Source of the DNA: Cupriavidus malaysiensis
GTDB taxonomy: Bacteria; Pseudomonadota; Gammaproteobacteria; Burkholderiales; Burkholderiaceae
Direction: 5' to 3'
Assembly (NCBI RefSeq): GCF_001854325.1
Contig: NZ_CP017755.1
Location: 2,356,001 to 2,420,000, forward strand
Length of the DNA: 64,000 bases
Made by a program: the position numbers and the translations under genes. The first letter of the stretch is position 1. Every line of letters starts with the position of its first letter. The notes beneath the pieces are model-generated. The model saw nothing but the letters and a program-made list of their open reading frames with translations. It did no database searches and was not told the DNA's origin. This document shows, in pieces, positions 18,315 through 27,112 of this stretch.

Positions 18315-19043
18315 TCAATCCGGGTAGGGAAATACCCCGCCCAGCTCCGCGCTCAGCACGCGCGCGGCGCGCAGCACGCTGGCACGGAACGATGCATCGA
18401 AACGCGGTGTCGGGCAGGTCAGCGTCAGCGCGCCCTTGAGCTCGCCGCCGGGCCCGAACACCGGCGACGACACGCCGGCGATGTCCGGGCTGCGGTCGCC
18501 GACCAGCTCGACCACGCCTTCGTCACGGATCTTCTGGTACAACTCGCCGCGCGCGCCGGAGAAGGCGCGCAGCACGCGCCCGCCGGCGCCACGGTTGCGC
18601 GGCAACAGGTCGCCGGCGCGGATATGGTCACGCACCGGCTGCGGTGAATCGACACGATACAGGCAGAGACGGTGCTCGCCCTGATCGACATGGAAGGCGG
18701 CGCTCTCGCGCGTATCCTGCACCAGTTGGCGCAGCACCGGCATCACCACCGCCTCCAGCGAGAACGAGGCCGCGTAGACGGCATGCAGCCGCGCCACCTC
18801 CGGACCGAGGCCATAGCGGCCGTCCCCGTGGCGCACGACCAGGCGCGCGTGCTCGAGCGAGGCCAGCAGCCGCAGCAGCGTGCTCTTGTACAGGCCGCTG
18901 CGCTGGGCCAGTTCGGCCAGCCCCAATGTGGTATCGCCCAGCCGGAACGCGGACAGCACGAAGAGCGCGCGGTCGACCGCGGCCGCCCCGCCAGGCGCGG
19001 CGTGCTTGTCGGCTTCGGAGAGTTGGGCGGCTTTACGTGGCAT
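18315..19043 (-). CDS. IclR-family transcriptional regulator
   Basis: 242 residues. N-terminal winged helix (VDRALFVLSAFRLGDTTLGLAELAQRSGLYKSTLLRLLASLEHARLV, split here by family features: the recognition helix is LYKSTLLRLL) and a C-terminal GAF-like effector domain (about 85-242). ATG 19043 (MPRKAAQL) was chosen because the open frame further 5' is antisense to the next LysR gene and lacks protein character. Stand-alone between a diguanylate cyclase and a LysR gene. A link to the carboxylate operon at 13.7-16.9 kb is possible, because that promoter carries an IclR-like palindrome. Confidence 0.88.
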   Translation of the reverse strand: MPRKAAQLSEADKHAAPGGAAAVDRALFVLSAFRLGDTTLGLAELAQRSGLYKSTLLRLLASLEHARLVVRHGDGRYGLGPEVARLHAVYAASFSLEAVVMPVLRQLVQDTRESAAFHVDQGEHRLCLYRVDSPQPVRDHIRAGDLLPRNRGAGGRVLRAFSGARGELYQKIRDEGVVELVGDRSPDIAGVSSPVFGPGGELKGALTLTCPTPRFDASFRASVLRAARVLSAELGGVFPYPD

Positions 19044-19105
19044 GCGCGGGGAGGCTCGAGGGTGGCGCCGCGCGTGCACCGGGCGCGGCGGCGAAGCTGC
19101 GCATT

Positions 19106-20083
19106 CTACCGCAGCGCCTGTTCCGGCGGACGCCGCGCGGCGGCCTCGCGCAAGGCCCGCAGGAAACCCTCGGTGGCCGGCCCGAGCTCGCCGCCACTGC
19201 GGCGCAGCACGCCGATCGGCTCCTCGGTGCCCTGGCTGTCCAGCGGCAGCCGCACCAGCACGCCCTGCGCGATGGCGCGCCGCGCCGCCGACAAGGGCGC
19301 CAGCCAGACCGCGTCGGTCGCCAGCGCGGTCATCTGTCCCAGCAAGGCATCGGAAGTCTCCAGGCAGCCCGCCGGCAGCGGCAGGCCGTGGCGCGCCAGC
19401 AGGCTTTCGGCGCTGTGGCGCGGCACCGAACCGGCCGCCGGCAGCACCAGCGGGCAGGCCAGCGCCTCGGCCAGCAGCGGGTGGCGGGCGGCGGCCAGCG
19501 GATGGCCGGCACGCACCGCCAGCACCAGCGGCTCGGTGCCGAGCATCTCGAACCACAATCCCTCCATGGCGGCCGGATCGTCCATGCGGCCCAGCACCAC
19601 GTCGAGGCGGTCCGCCTTCAGCCACTCGATCAGCGGGCGGTTCATGCCCGTCTGCACCGCCACGGCGATGTCCGGATGGGCCTGGCGGAAGGCCGTCAGC
19701 ACATCGAACAGCAGGTCCGGCACCACGCTGGGCAGGGCGCCCAGCCGGATGCGCTCGACCGCCGCCGGACCATCGCTGACGCTGCGCGCGGCCTCGTCGA
19801 GGTCATCGAGCACACGCAGCGCGTGGCGCAGGAAGCGCATGCCGGCCGCGGTCAGGTCGGTGCCCGCGCGCTTGCGCACCAGCAGGCGCGCGCCGACCAG
19901 TTCCTCCAGCTCGCTCAGCGTCTTGGACACGGCGGGCTGGGTCAGTCCCAGCTTCTCGCCGGCCAGGCCCAGGTGCTGCAACTGGGCCACCGCGACGAAA
20001 CAGTGCAGGTGGCGCAGGCGCACGCGCTTGCGGAAGGCCTCATGGCTGGGGCCGGCCCCTCCCGGATCGCGACGGAAATTCAT
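19106..20083 (-). CDS. LysR-family regulator (PcaQ/GbpR-like subgroup)
   Basis: 325 residues from ATG 20083. The HTH at about 20-80 contains RLRHLHCFVAVAQLQHLG and LGLTQPAVSKTLSELEELVG; the TQPAVSKT pattern is typical of the PcaQ/GbpR/Cbl-like branch. Type-2 periplasmic-binding-like effector domain in the C-terminal two thirds. It is transcribed away from an MFS exporter gene with 199 bp between them, the classical arrangement for a LysR protein controlling its divergent neighbour. The inducer is unknown. Confidence 0.88.
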   Translation of the reverse strand: MNFRRDPGGAGPSHEAFRKRVRLRHLHCFVAVAQLQHLGLAGEKLGLTQPAVSKTLSELEELVGARLLVRKRAGTDLTAAGMRFLRHALRVLDDLDEAARSVSDGPAAVERIRLGALPSVVPDLLFDVLTAFRQAHPDIAVAVQTGMNRPLIEWLKADRLDVVLGRMDDPAAMEGLWFEMLGTEPLVLAVRAGHPLAAARHPLLAEALACPLVLPAAGSVPRHSAESLLARHGLPLPAGCLETSDALLGQMTALATDAVWLAPLSAARRAIAQGVLVRLPLDSQGTEEPIGVLRRSGGELGPATEGFLRALREAAARRPPEQALR

Positions 20084-20103
20084 GGAAACCCCGTCCATTG
20101 GCA

Positions 20104-20146
20104 AATTTTCATGAATATTCCCCAAAAACAAGGCGCTACTTATACT
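20104..20146 (+). promoter_or_regulatory. Divergent control region: LysR-type box and MFS promoter
   Basis: ATTTTCATGAATAT (20105-20118) is dyad-symmetric around TTCATGAA, as expected for a LysR (T-N11-A) box. A good -10, TATACT (20141-20146), follows, but the -35 position (20118-20123, TTCCCC) is poor. This suggests an activator-dependent promoter reading into the MFS gene at 20283. Confidence 0.45.
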
Positions 20147-20282
20147 GCGCGCAGGATTCACCGGCAACCGGTATCATCCCGGATGGCCCGGCCGCCGTCG
20201 GCCGGGCCCGGCAGGATCCTCCAGGTGCCGCACCGCGCACCCGCCTGCCACCGTTCCGTCGCTCCCGCCCCTGTCGTCCCTT

Positions 20283-21500
20283 ATGCCACCCACCGCCACG
20301 ACTCTCGAAGCCTCGCCCCAGGGCGAGCCCGGGAGCGGCAGCCTCAGCCTGCGCATCCTCGCCATCGTCTTCTTCAACTTCGTGGCCTACCTGGCCGTCG
20401 GCCTGCCCATCGCCGTCGTACCCGGCTTCGTCCACGACTCGCTCGGCTACGGCACCGTGCTGGCCGGCCTGGCCGTCAGCATCCAGTACCTGGCCACGCT
20501 GCTGAGCCGGGCCTATGCCGGCCACCTGTGCGATGTCCAGGGCCCGAAGCGCTCAGTGGTGACGGGCCTGGCGCTGTGCGCCGGCAGCGGTGCCCTGACC
20601 CTGGTGGCCGGCCTGTTCGCGCACACGCCCGCGCTCGGCCTGGCCTGGCTGTTCGCCGGCCGGCTCGTGCTCGGCGCCGGCGAAAGCCTGGTCACCACCG
20701 GCACCATCGCCTGGGGCATCGGCAGCGTCGGCGCGCGCCACACCGGCCGGGTCATCTCCTGGAACGGCATCACCACCTACGGCGCCCTGGCCCTGGGCGC
20801 GCCGCTGGGCGTGATGCTGGGCCACGCATGGGGCCTGCCGGCCATCGGCGCGGTGACCACCTTGCTGGCCGGCGTGGCCCTGCTGCTGGCGCGCCGCAAG
20901 GCCGCCGTCCCCACCGTGGCCGGCGAGCGCCTGCCCTTCCGCCGCGTGTTCCGCGCCATGACGCCCTTCGGCCTGTGCCTGGCGCTGGGCTCGGTCGGCT
21001 TCGGCACCATCACCGCCTTCGTCACCCTGCTGTTCGCCAGCCACGGCTGGGACCACGCCGCGCTGGCCCTGACCCTGCTCGGCGCCTGCTTCGTGCTGGC
21101 GCGGCTGCTGCTGGCCGACGCCATCGGCCGCTTCGGCGGCTATCCCGTGGCGCTGGCCTCCTTTGCCGTCGAAGCCTGCGGGCTCGCCTTGATCGCGCTG
21201 GCGGCCACGCCGGCCATGGCCCTGGCCGGCGCCGCCGTGACCGGCTTCGGTTTCGCGCTGGTGTTCCCCGCGCTGGGCATGGAAGCGGTGCGCCTGGTGC
21301 CGCAGTCCAACCGCGGCTCGGCACTTGGGGCCTATGCGCTTTTCCTCGACCTGGCGCTCGGGCTGACCGGCCCGGTGGCCGGCTGGCTGGCCAAGCACCA
21401 GGGCTATGGGGCGGTCTACCTGTTCGCCGCCGTGTCCGCGCTGCTGGCGCTGGGGCTCAGCGTGGCCCTGTCCATGCGCCGGGACCCGGCGGCAGACTGA
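20283..21500 (+). CDS. MFS transporter (YhhS/YfcJ-like)
   Basis: 405 residues with twelve predicted TM helices. Major-facilitator signatures are visible: the helix 2-3 loop GHLCDVQGPKRSV and the helix 5 region GAGESLVTTGTIAWGIG, and the second-half repeat ends SNRGSALGAYALFLDLALG. The GESL segment resembles the arabinose/drug-exporter-like YhhS/YfcJ group. Divergent from the LysR gene, whose product probably controls it. It is followed after 3 bp by the DNA glycosylase gene, so the two may be co-transcribed although no functional link is known. The substrate cannot be predicted. Confidence 0.85.
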   Translation: MPPTATTLEASPQGEPGSGSLSLRILAIVFFNFVAYLAVGLPIAVVPGFVHDSLGYGTVLAGLAVSIQYLATLLSRAYAGHLCDVQGPKRSVVTGLALCAGSGALTLVAGLFAHTPALGLAWLFAGRLVLGAGESLVTTGTIAWGIGSVGARHTGRVISWNGITTYGALALGAPLGVMLGHAWGLPAIGAVTTLLAGVALLLARRKAAVPTVAGERLPFRRVFRAMTPFGLCLALGSVGFGTITAFVTLLFASHGWDHAALALTLLGACFVLARLLLADAIGRFGGYPVALASFAVEACGLALIALAATPAMALAGAAVTGFGFALVFPALGMEAVRLVPQSNRGSALGAYALFLDLALGLTGPVAGWLAKHQGYGAVYLFAAVSALLALGLSVALSMRRDPAAD

Positions 21501-21503
21501 ACC

Positions 21504-22160
21504 ATGCCTGCCAGCGCCCCGCCCGCCAGCCCGTTGCCCGCCCTGCGCCCGCTGCGGCGCGACGAGCTGCCGGCCGACGCGGTCGGCCTGGCGCGCTACC
21601 TGCTGGACAAGGTGCTGGTCCACGACCTGCCGGAAGGCCGCCTGGCCGGGCGCATCGTCGAGACCGAGGCCTATCCGGTGGGCGACCCGGCCAGCTACGC
21701 CTACCGCGGGCGCACACGCGCCAATGGCGCCATGTTCCTGGCCCCGGGCCACGCCCATGTGCGGCTGCTGTACGGCCTGTCCTGGACCCTCAATATCTCG
21801 GCCGAGGCCGAGGGCATCGGCGCCGGCATCCTGGTGCGCGCGCTGGAACCGCTGGCGGGGCTGGAGGCCATGCGCCAGCGCCGGCCGGCCGCGCGCCCGC
21901 TCGACCTGGCACGCGGTCCCGGGCGCCTGGGCGCGGCCATGGCGATCGGGCCCGGGCTGGACTGCGTCGACCTGTGCACGGGCGCGGGGCTCTGGCTGGC
22001 AGACCGTGCCACTGCGGCCGGCGATTGCGGCACCGTCGGCGTGGCACGCCGCATCGGCCTGTCGCGCGCAGCCGATCTGCCGCTGCGCTTCTTCGTGGCG
22101 GACAACCCTTATGTCAGCGGCCCGAGGGCGGCACTGCGGGAAGCGCAGGGCCAGGCCTGA
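21504..22160 (+). CDS. 3-methyladenine DNA glycosylase (AAG/MPG family)
   Basis: 218 residues. Monofunctional base-excision enzyme removing alkylated purines. The catalytic Glu is in AGRIVETEAYPVGDPASYAYRGRT (E around residues 52-54, split at the YRGRT loop), and NGAMFLAPGHAHV together with LLYGLSWTLNI follow the family order. GPGRLGAAMAI corresponds to the conserved GPG-loop. The ATG lies 3 bp after the MFS stop. It converges with the YegI-like kinase gene 51 bp away. Confidence 0.9.
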   Translation: MPASAPPASPLPALRPLRRDELPADAVGLARYLLDKVLVHDLPEGRLAGRIVETEAYPVGDPASYAYRGRTRANGAMFLAPGHAHVRLLYGLSWTLNISAEAEGIGAGILVRALEPLAGLEAMRQRRPAARPLDLARGPGRLGAAMAIGPGLDCVDLCTGAGLWLADRATAAGDCGTVGVARRIGLSRAADLPLRFFVADNPYVSGPRAALREAQGQA

Positions 22161-22211
22161 ACTTTCCGGCGAAACCGCGAGGCAGGCCCCATACCGGGCA
22201 CCTCGGCGGCC

Positions 22212-24476
22212 TCATGGGTCAATGGCAAGAAGCAAGTCGAGCGAGCCGGCGGACAGCCGGCCGTCCTTCAGCGCGGGGAGGTAGTTCCAGCGCGACGCTG
22301 CCGTCGCGACGTTCCGGTCGACCCTGTGCGAGCCGCTGGTGCGTATGACGGCCACGCGGCTGGGCTCGCCCAAGCGGTCCAGCGTCATGCGCAGCTCAAC
22401 CGATTTCCCATGCTCCGGACGCTCTGCGACGAGGCGTATCCAGGGAGAGAGACGCTCCATCGACGCAATCTCGACGCTGGCGGCCCTGGCCTGGAACTCC
22501 TGGGCCGTATCGATCGCCCGCACCAGGCTTTCCGCCGCCACGCCAAGCGTTTGCCAGCGCCCGTGCGGAAGCAGCGCCTCGCTGGCGGCCGGGGCGATCG
22601 GCAGGACCGAGGTTGCCTCGCGCGTGGGCCTCGAAGCGGCCTCGAATCGCGATGCGACGGCGTAATAGACGAGCGCCGCCGCCTCTCCTTCCGTGTTCCA
22701 GGCCGCCGCGGCCATGCCGTACCACGCCCGGTGGTCCAGCGGGCGTGCCCAGATGGCCTGTGTGAAGAACGCGCTTGCCGCCTGCGGCTCTCCGTGCGCG
22801 AGGTGGTACTTCCCGAGCGCCAGCGCGGCGTAGTGCGCGCGCGGCGCTCTCACCAGGCGGTCACGATACCGGTCGATCTCCGGATCGATCGATGCCGCGG
22901 CAGTGCCGGCGGTCCGCCCTTGCACCTTGCGGAGGTCGCGCGAATCCATGAAATCGGCGATATCGGCGGCATACCCCGCGACGTAGGCAGCGCTGTTCTC
23001 GCCTCCCGACAGCGCCTCGCCTTCATGCAGGCGCCGCAGGATCAGCTTCACGTCTTCATAGCGGCCACTGCTTGCCGCAGCGGCCACAGCGCGCACGTCC
23101 GCCCTCGCGGTAGCGAGTGCAATACCAGAAGTGAACTCGGCCTCGGACACATCGCGGCGCCACAGTACCTCCGGCTCGCGCGCATTCGCTCCCACCACCT
23201 GCGACGGGCCGTCGCTACGCTCGCTGTCGTCATGGGGCCACGCCAGCATCACCAGGACGATCGATGCGATGACCGCGACCGCTGCGAAGAAGATGTGCGT
23301 GACATTGTGCTGGGCTGCGGGCAACGGCAGGGATACCGGAGGCGGCAGCCTGGGCGACGGCGCGCTGCCGCCCGGCGCTGCTGACGCCTGTTTGCGAGCC
23401 CCCTTGCGTGCATTCCCCTTCCCAGTCATTGCTGCTGCTTTGGCGATCAAGGCCGCGCGCGCGCAGGCAGCGCAGGGAAAGCCCGCAAAATGCTGATGGG
23501 AGGCATCGGCGGCACAGGCCTGCAGCCCACCCGCGTCGCGCAGTGCGTAGCCGCGCAGCGCTTGTGCCCACTCCACCGCAGTGGGCCGTGCCTCCCCGGG
23601 ACCGGCAAAGGCCCGGTCGAACATGCGCCGCAACTCGGCCGGCATCATGGTGTGCCCGCTGGTCGGATTGGGCGCGATACGCGGATTCGGCTGCACGCCG
23701 TACGCATAGCAGCCCTCGCGGATACGCCCGGCCAGCTCGGTCGGCACCTTGCCATCGACCGGCTTGCCGCTGAAAGGATGGATACCGAAATTCAGCAATT
23801 GGAAGACCACCACGGCGAGCGCGAAGCGGTCCTGGATCTCCTCGCCCGCTGCGACCGGGGCGCGCCCCTGCAATTCCGGGGCTAGGTAGTCGACCGTGAA
23901 CTGCTGGGCGGGGAAGCGCTCGGCTTCGCCCTGGATGCTGAAACCGTCGCAATCCAGCATGGCGATGTAGAGCGAGTCGCGGTAGAAGCGCAGATTGACT
24001 GGCTTCAGATCGACGACATAGTGTCGCTGACGGTGCAAGGCGGCGATCACGGCGCTCAGATTCGCCGCCAGCGTGATCTTGGCGCCCAGCCCCGTCGGCA
24101 GCCCGGCGGCTCGCGCCTGCCGCTCGAGCAGGATCTCCTCGAGCTCGGCCGTGCGCTGTATGTCCAGCACCGGCATGACGAAGCCGATGAAATTGCCGCG
24201 CGCATCCCGGAGCGGCGCCTGCGGCCAGGCGATCTGCACATAGCGCTTGCCCTGCTCGACCTGGTCCGGAAGTTCGGGGCTCAGGCGCAGCATGGCATCG
24301 ATCTTGCGCTGGCAGAGGCCCCGGTCCAGGTGCGCGTGGTAGAGCTTGGCGACCTGCTGCCGGGCATCGCTCAGCAGATATACGCTGCCGGCACCTCCGC
24401 TCTTGACCAGCCGGGCGAGCGTAAGGCTTTGCCCCGGGCCCAGCCACACTTTGCGTGCGCCACCGGATCGCCTCAT
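22212..24476 (-). CDS. YegI-like membrane Ser/Thr protein kinase with TPR and TonB-C-like periplasmic part
   Basis: 754 residues. Kinase domain about 15-310: G-loop SGGAGS (26-31), ATP lysine K44 (VAKLY), catalytic loop VDLKPVN (D156, K158, N161) and a DFG equivalent rearranged to D177-G-F. A Cys/His cluster follows (C321, H327, H329, C335, C338; zinc-ribbon-like), then a basic Pro-rich linker and one TM helix (about 393-412). The C-terminal half should be periplasmic: TPR-like repeats (about 540-605, ALALGKYHLAHGEPQAA) and an end resembling the TonB C-terminal domain (VELRMTLDRLGEPSRVAVIR). E. coli YegI is shorter and organised differently. The start overlaps the PP2C stop (ATGA). It is the last gene of the vWA-PP2C-kinase triad. 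Its substrates are unknown. Confidence 0.85.
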   Translation of the reverse strand: MRRSGGARKVWLGPGQSLTLARLVKSGGAGSVYLLSDARQQVAKLYHAHLDRGLCQRKIDAMLRLSPELPDQVEQGKRYVQIAWPQAPLRDARGNFIGFVMPVLDIQRTAELEEILLERQARAAGLPTGLGAKITLAANLSAVIAALHRQRHYVVDLKPVNLRFYRDSLYIAMLDCDGFSIQGEAERFPAQQFTVDYLAPELQGRAPVAAGEEIQDRFALAVVVFQLLNFGIHPFSGKPVDGKVPTELAGRIREGCYAYGVQPNPRIAPNPTSGHTMMPAELRRMFDRAFAGPGEARPTAVEWAQALRGYALRDAGGLQACAADASHQHFAGFPCAACARAALIAKAAAMTGKGNARKGARKQASAAPGGSAPSPRLPPPVSLPLPAAQHNVTHIFFAAVAVIASIVLVMLAWPHDDSERSDGPSQVVGANAREPEVLWRRDVSEAEFTSGIALATARADVRAVAAAASSGRYEDVKLILRRLHEGEALSGGENSAAYVAGYAADIADFMDSRDLRKVQGRTAGTAAASIDPEIDRYRDRLVRAPRAHYAALALGKYHLAHGEPQAASAFFTQAIWARPLDHRAWYGMAAAAWNTEGEAAALVYYAVASRFEAASRPTREATSVLPIAPAASEALLPHGRWQTLGVAAESLVRAIDTAQEFQARAASVEIASMERLSPWIRLVAERPEHGKSVELRMTLDRLGEPSRVAVIRTSGSHRVDRNVATAASRWNYLPALKDGRLSAGSLDLLLAIDP

Positions 24477-25234
24477 TCGCGGTGTGCGATCAGCAGCGTC
24501 TTGTCGTCACCGGTGATGGCATGCGTACGGGGATCCGCCAGCGTGGCCGCGAGCGCCTGGCATCCCGCATGGCCGCTCGGCGCCTGGCGCAGGAAGCGCT
24601 CCACCGGCTCGATGAAGGGACCGTAAAGGCCGGAATTTCCCTTGCACATCGCAAAGGGCATGCTGCCATCGGACATCAGCAGCACGCTGGACGGATCCTG
24701 GCGGATCGCCGTGGTCCTGAGTCGACGACGCCAATCCGGCCCCGTGACGAAGAATGTCTCGTTGGCGTACTCGCCATTCAGCGGCAACGAAATATCCGGC
24801 CCCGCCGCAGCCAGCCGCGAGCAGGCCACGCCCACGCCATCGCCGATATGGAAGAAGCCGCCGCCGCGCGGATCCGCCACCACGCCGACCACTGTCGTCG
24901 CATAGTCATCGAGGCCCGCTCCCGCCGCGATGGCGATCTCCTGCAGCGCCTCGCGCACCCGGCCGATCACGGCCGCGATGGCCTGCTCGAACAAGGCCGG
25001 CTCCAGTTCGGGAAGCTCTTCGCCTTGCCTCAGCCGTGTAGCCAGCGCATGCACGGTGGATCGGGCAAAAAACTCGGCGCCCGCCTGGCTGTAGCGCGCG
25101 GAACCGGCGCCATCGCATACCGCGGCAACCAGGATCTCCCCGACCACCGCATGCGCGGACGCGTCCTGGCAAGGCAGCCCTTGGTCCAGGTGCGTCTTAC
25201 CGGTCGCCGAAGCGGAGAATACTCGCCAGCCCAT
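24473..25234 (-). CDS. pphC: PP2C-family protein phosphatase, PphC-like
   Basis: 253 residues. Metal-dependent Ser/Thr phosphatase with D24 (CQDAS), D41-G42 (AAVCDGAGSA), TTVVGVVAD, FHIGDGVG, LLMSDG and the terminal GDDKTLL, so all metal-ligand motifs are intact. ATG 25234 follows the vWA stop by 2 bp, and the gene overlaps the kinase start by 4 bp. In E. coli the homologue PphC (YegK) is paired with the kinase YegI, so this protein should reverse the action of the kinase encoded immediately after it. No membrane segment, hence cytoplasmic. Confidence 0.88.
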   Translation of the reverse strand: MGWRVFSASATGKTHLDQGLPCQDASAHAVVGEILVAAVCDGAGSARYSQAGAEFFARSTVHALATRLRQGEELPELEPALFEQAIAAVIGRVREALQEIAIAAGAGLDDYATTVVGVVADPRGGGFFHIGDGVGVACSRLAAAGPDISLPLNGEYANETFFVTGPDWRRRLRTTAIRQDPSSVLLMSDGSMPFAMCKGNSGLYGPFIEPVERFLRQAPSGHAGCQALAATLADPRTHAITGDDKTLLIAHRE

Positions 25235-25236
25235 GC

Positions 25237-25920
25237 TCAAACCGCCACGGTCGACCAACTGTCCGTCGAAGGTAGCTGAGCCTGCGTACCCGGCGTCGAC
25301 TGGGACACGGCCTGCATGCTGGCGCTGAGCCACAGGAAAAGCTCACGGAACTGCAAACCCTTGAGCTGCTTCACGCCCGGAGTCCCCTTGCTGCTGAATC
25401 TTCCCAGCACATCGACGCTGGCGCTCTCGCCCACCGCGATGGGAAACATCGCGACCTTGTTGGTCCGCTCGGCGTGACATGCCTGGCTGGCACTGGCGTC
25501 CCACGCGTCGGTCGGCACGCCGTCGGACATCAGGAAGAGCCATGGGCGCGTATACGCCACGCCTGCCTGCCGGAAGCGCTGCTTCTCCCGTTCGATTTCA
25601 TCGAGCGCCAGGGCGACCGCCTGGCCCGTCGGCGTCGTCCCGCTGGCGACCAGGTCCGGTGCGCGGAAGTCCATCGCGTCGCACCACTCGCCAGCCACCT
25701 CGGCATCGTCGTTGCCACCGAGGCGGATCACCAGGATGCGGACCCGCTTGCTGGCGATGACGTCAGCTTTCAGTTCCTTCTCCAGCAATGCCAACCCCGC
25801 ATTGAGTTCCTGCATCGGCCGCCCGGCCATGCTGCCGGAGCAGTCCAGCACCAGCGCCAACGGCGTACGCTGCTCGGTGTTGTCGACCAGTGCGACATCC
25901 GGTATCCCATTCGACGTCAT
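25237..25920 (-). CDS. yegL: von Willebrand factor A domain protein, YegL/TerY-like
   Basis: 227 residues from ATG 25920, which has AGGA six bases upstream. A single vWA domain with an intact MIDAS: D26-x-S28-x-S30 (LDCSGSM), the Thr in SGTTPTG and the Asp in LMSDGVPTD. The order vWA-PP2C-kinase is the conserved TerY/YegL triad. vWA proteins of this class bind metal and scaffold partners, so this one probably delivers a target to, or is modified by, the kinase/phosphatase pair. A 270-bp gap without genes separates it from the yfaP copy upstream, enough for its own promoter, though I see no clear one. Confidence 0.88.
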   Translation of the reverse strand: MTSNGIPDVALVDNTEQRTPLALVLDCSGSMAGRPMQELNAGLALLEKELKADVIASKRVRILVIRLGGNDDAEVAGEWCDAMDFRAPDLVASGTTPTGQAVALALDEIEREKQRFRQAGVAYTRPWLFLMSDGVPTDAWDASASQACHAERTNKVAMFPIAVGESASVDVLGRFSSKGTPGVKQLKGLQFRELFLWLSASMQAVSQSTPGTQAQLPSTDSWSTVAV

Positions 25921-26190
25921 GAAGATCCTGTGAAGAGTCGGCTCGGGACGCGGCACCTCGCCCCCCATGGGCTGTGGCGTCCCACCACGCCGTATGGCGC
26001 GTCGCATCCAAGCCCGTGGGTCATGGAGCGGCCCAGTCTAGCGGCAAGGACGAAGGGCGTGACACACGCCACGCCAAATCAGAATCCTCTCCCCTTCGGC
26101 AAGAAGCTCCCTGAAGAATCATCCGAATCCACGCCGTGACCGATGCTCGTCGAGCACTGCATCCTCTTGTCGGCGGCGGCAGGCCCGCCG

Positions 26191-27087
26191 TCAGCGCATC
26201 ACGAAGGATTTCACCAGGGTCAACTCGCCAGGCTTGCGCATCGGCACGCGGAATACCTGCTGCCTTTCGTCGAGCGTGTTCTCGTCGGTGATCACGGCGA
26301 CCTGGGCCACCGTGATGGCTTCGCGGCGGGCACCGCTGCCGTAGTAGTTCACGTAGACCAGGTAGGTGCCTGCCGGCGGGGTCGGATTGGAATAGATCTC
26401 CGGCCCGTAGCCGGTGGTGACATCCACGTCGAGCGCGCCGCCGTCCGCCACCACGCGATTGGCGTAGAAAGTGTGCTGCCCGTCGGGCGCCACCACGTGC
26501 AGGTCGAGGTCGGTACCGTCGCTGTCCCACGACAGCACCACGCGCAGGCGCGGGCGTGCCCTGCCCGGATAAGCCTCGTAGAACTGCACGCGCTTGGCGC
26601 TCCCCTGCGGCGTGCGCAGCTCCACGCCGTTGCTGCCGGCCGAGAAGGCGTAGGGACGGGAGAAGCGCCCGTCCTCCTCCACCCGCTGCGGCATCGCCAC
26701 ACCGTTGACCACCAGGGTGGCGACCCCGCCGGTGACGCCATCCGCCTGCCCGGCCGGTGCCGGCGCGCCGTTCGCCGCCTTGGGCGCGCCGCGGATGCGC
26801 CCGGCGATCAGCGCGCTGCCGGGCTGCCCCGGGCGCGTCGACACGGCTACCGCGGGATAGTGCACCTCCTGCGTATAGTCTGCCGCGTCGCGCCCGGCAT
26901 GGCGCCAGCCGTTCAGCGGCGCGTCGAACGTCACGGCATCCGCGGCCCGCGCCTTGCTGCTGGCCGCGGGCAGCGCGGCCAGCAGCAAGGCGGGCAGCAG
27001 CGCCGTCAGCGCGGCGGCGCTGCTGCCAGGCAGGCGCGCGCGCCCGTCGCCGTTCGAGGCTTGCCTGTGGTTTCTCTGTGTTTCCAT
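26191..27087 (-). CDS. yfaP: YfaP-family secreted protein (DUF2135), copy 2
   Basis: 298 residues. Signal peptide with hydrophobic core AALTALLPALLLAALPAAS. The C-terminal DUF2135 domain contains VVLSWDSDGTDLDLHVVAPDG, then ALDVDVTTGYGPEIY and PPAGTYLVYVNYYGS. Asp-rich turns suggest Ca2+ or ligand binding, as inferred for this family. It begins 25 bp after the stop of a paralogue and ends the yfa part of the operon. E. coli has one yfaP, so the duplication is a feature of this locus. The function is not established. Confidence 0.85.
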   Translation of the reverse strand: METQRNHRQASNGDGRARLPGSSAAALTALLPALLLAALPAASSKARAADAVTFDAPLNGWRHAGRDAADYTQEVHYPAVAVSTRPGQPGSALIAGRIRGAPKAANGAPAPAGQADGVTGGVATLVVNGVAMPQRVEEDGRFSRPYAFSAGSNGVELRTPQGSAKRVQFYEAYPGRARPRLRVVLSWDSDGTDLDLHVVAPDGQHTFYANRVVADGGALDVDVTTGYGPEIYSNPTPPAGTYLVYVNYYGSGARREAITVAQVAVITDENTLDERQQVFRVPMRKPGELTLVKSFVMR

Positions 27088-27112
27088 TCCAGCTCCCGCT
27101 CCAGGCCCGCCA

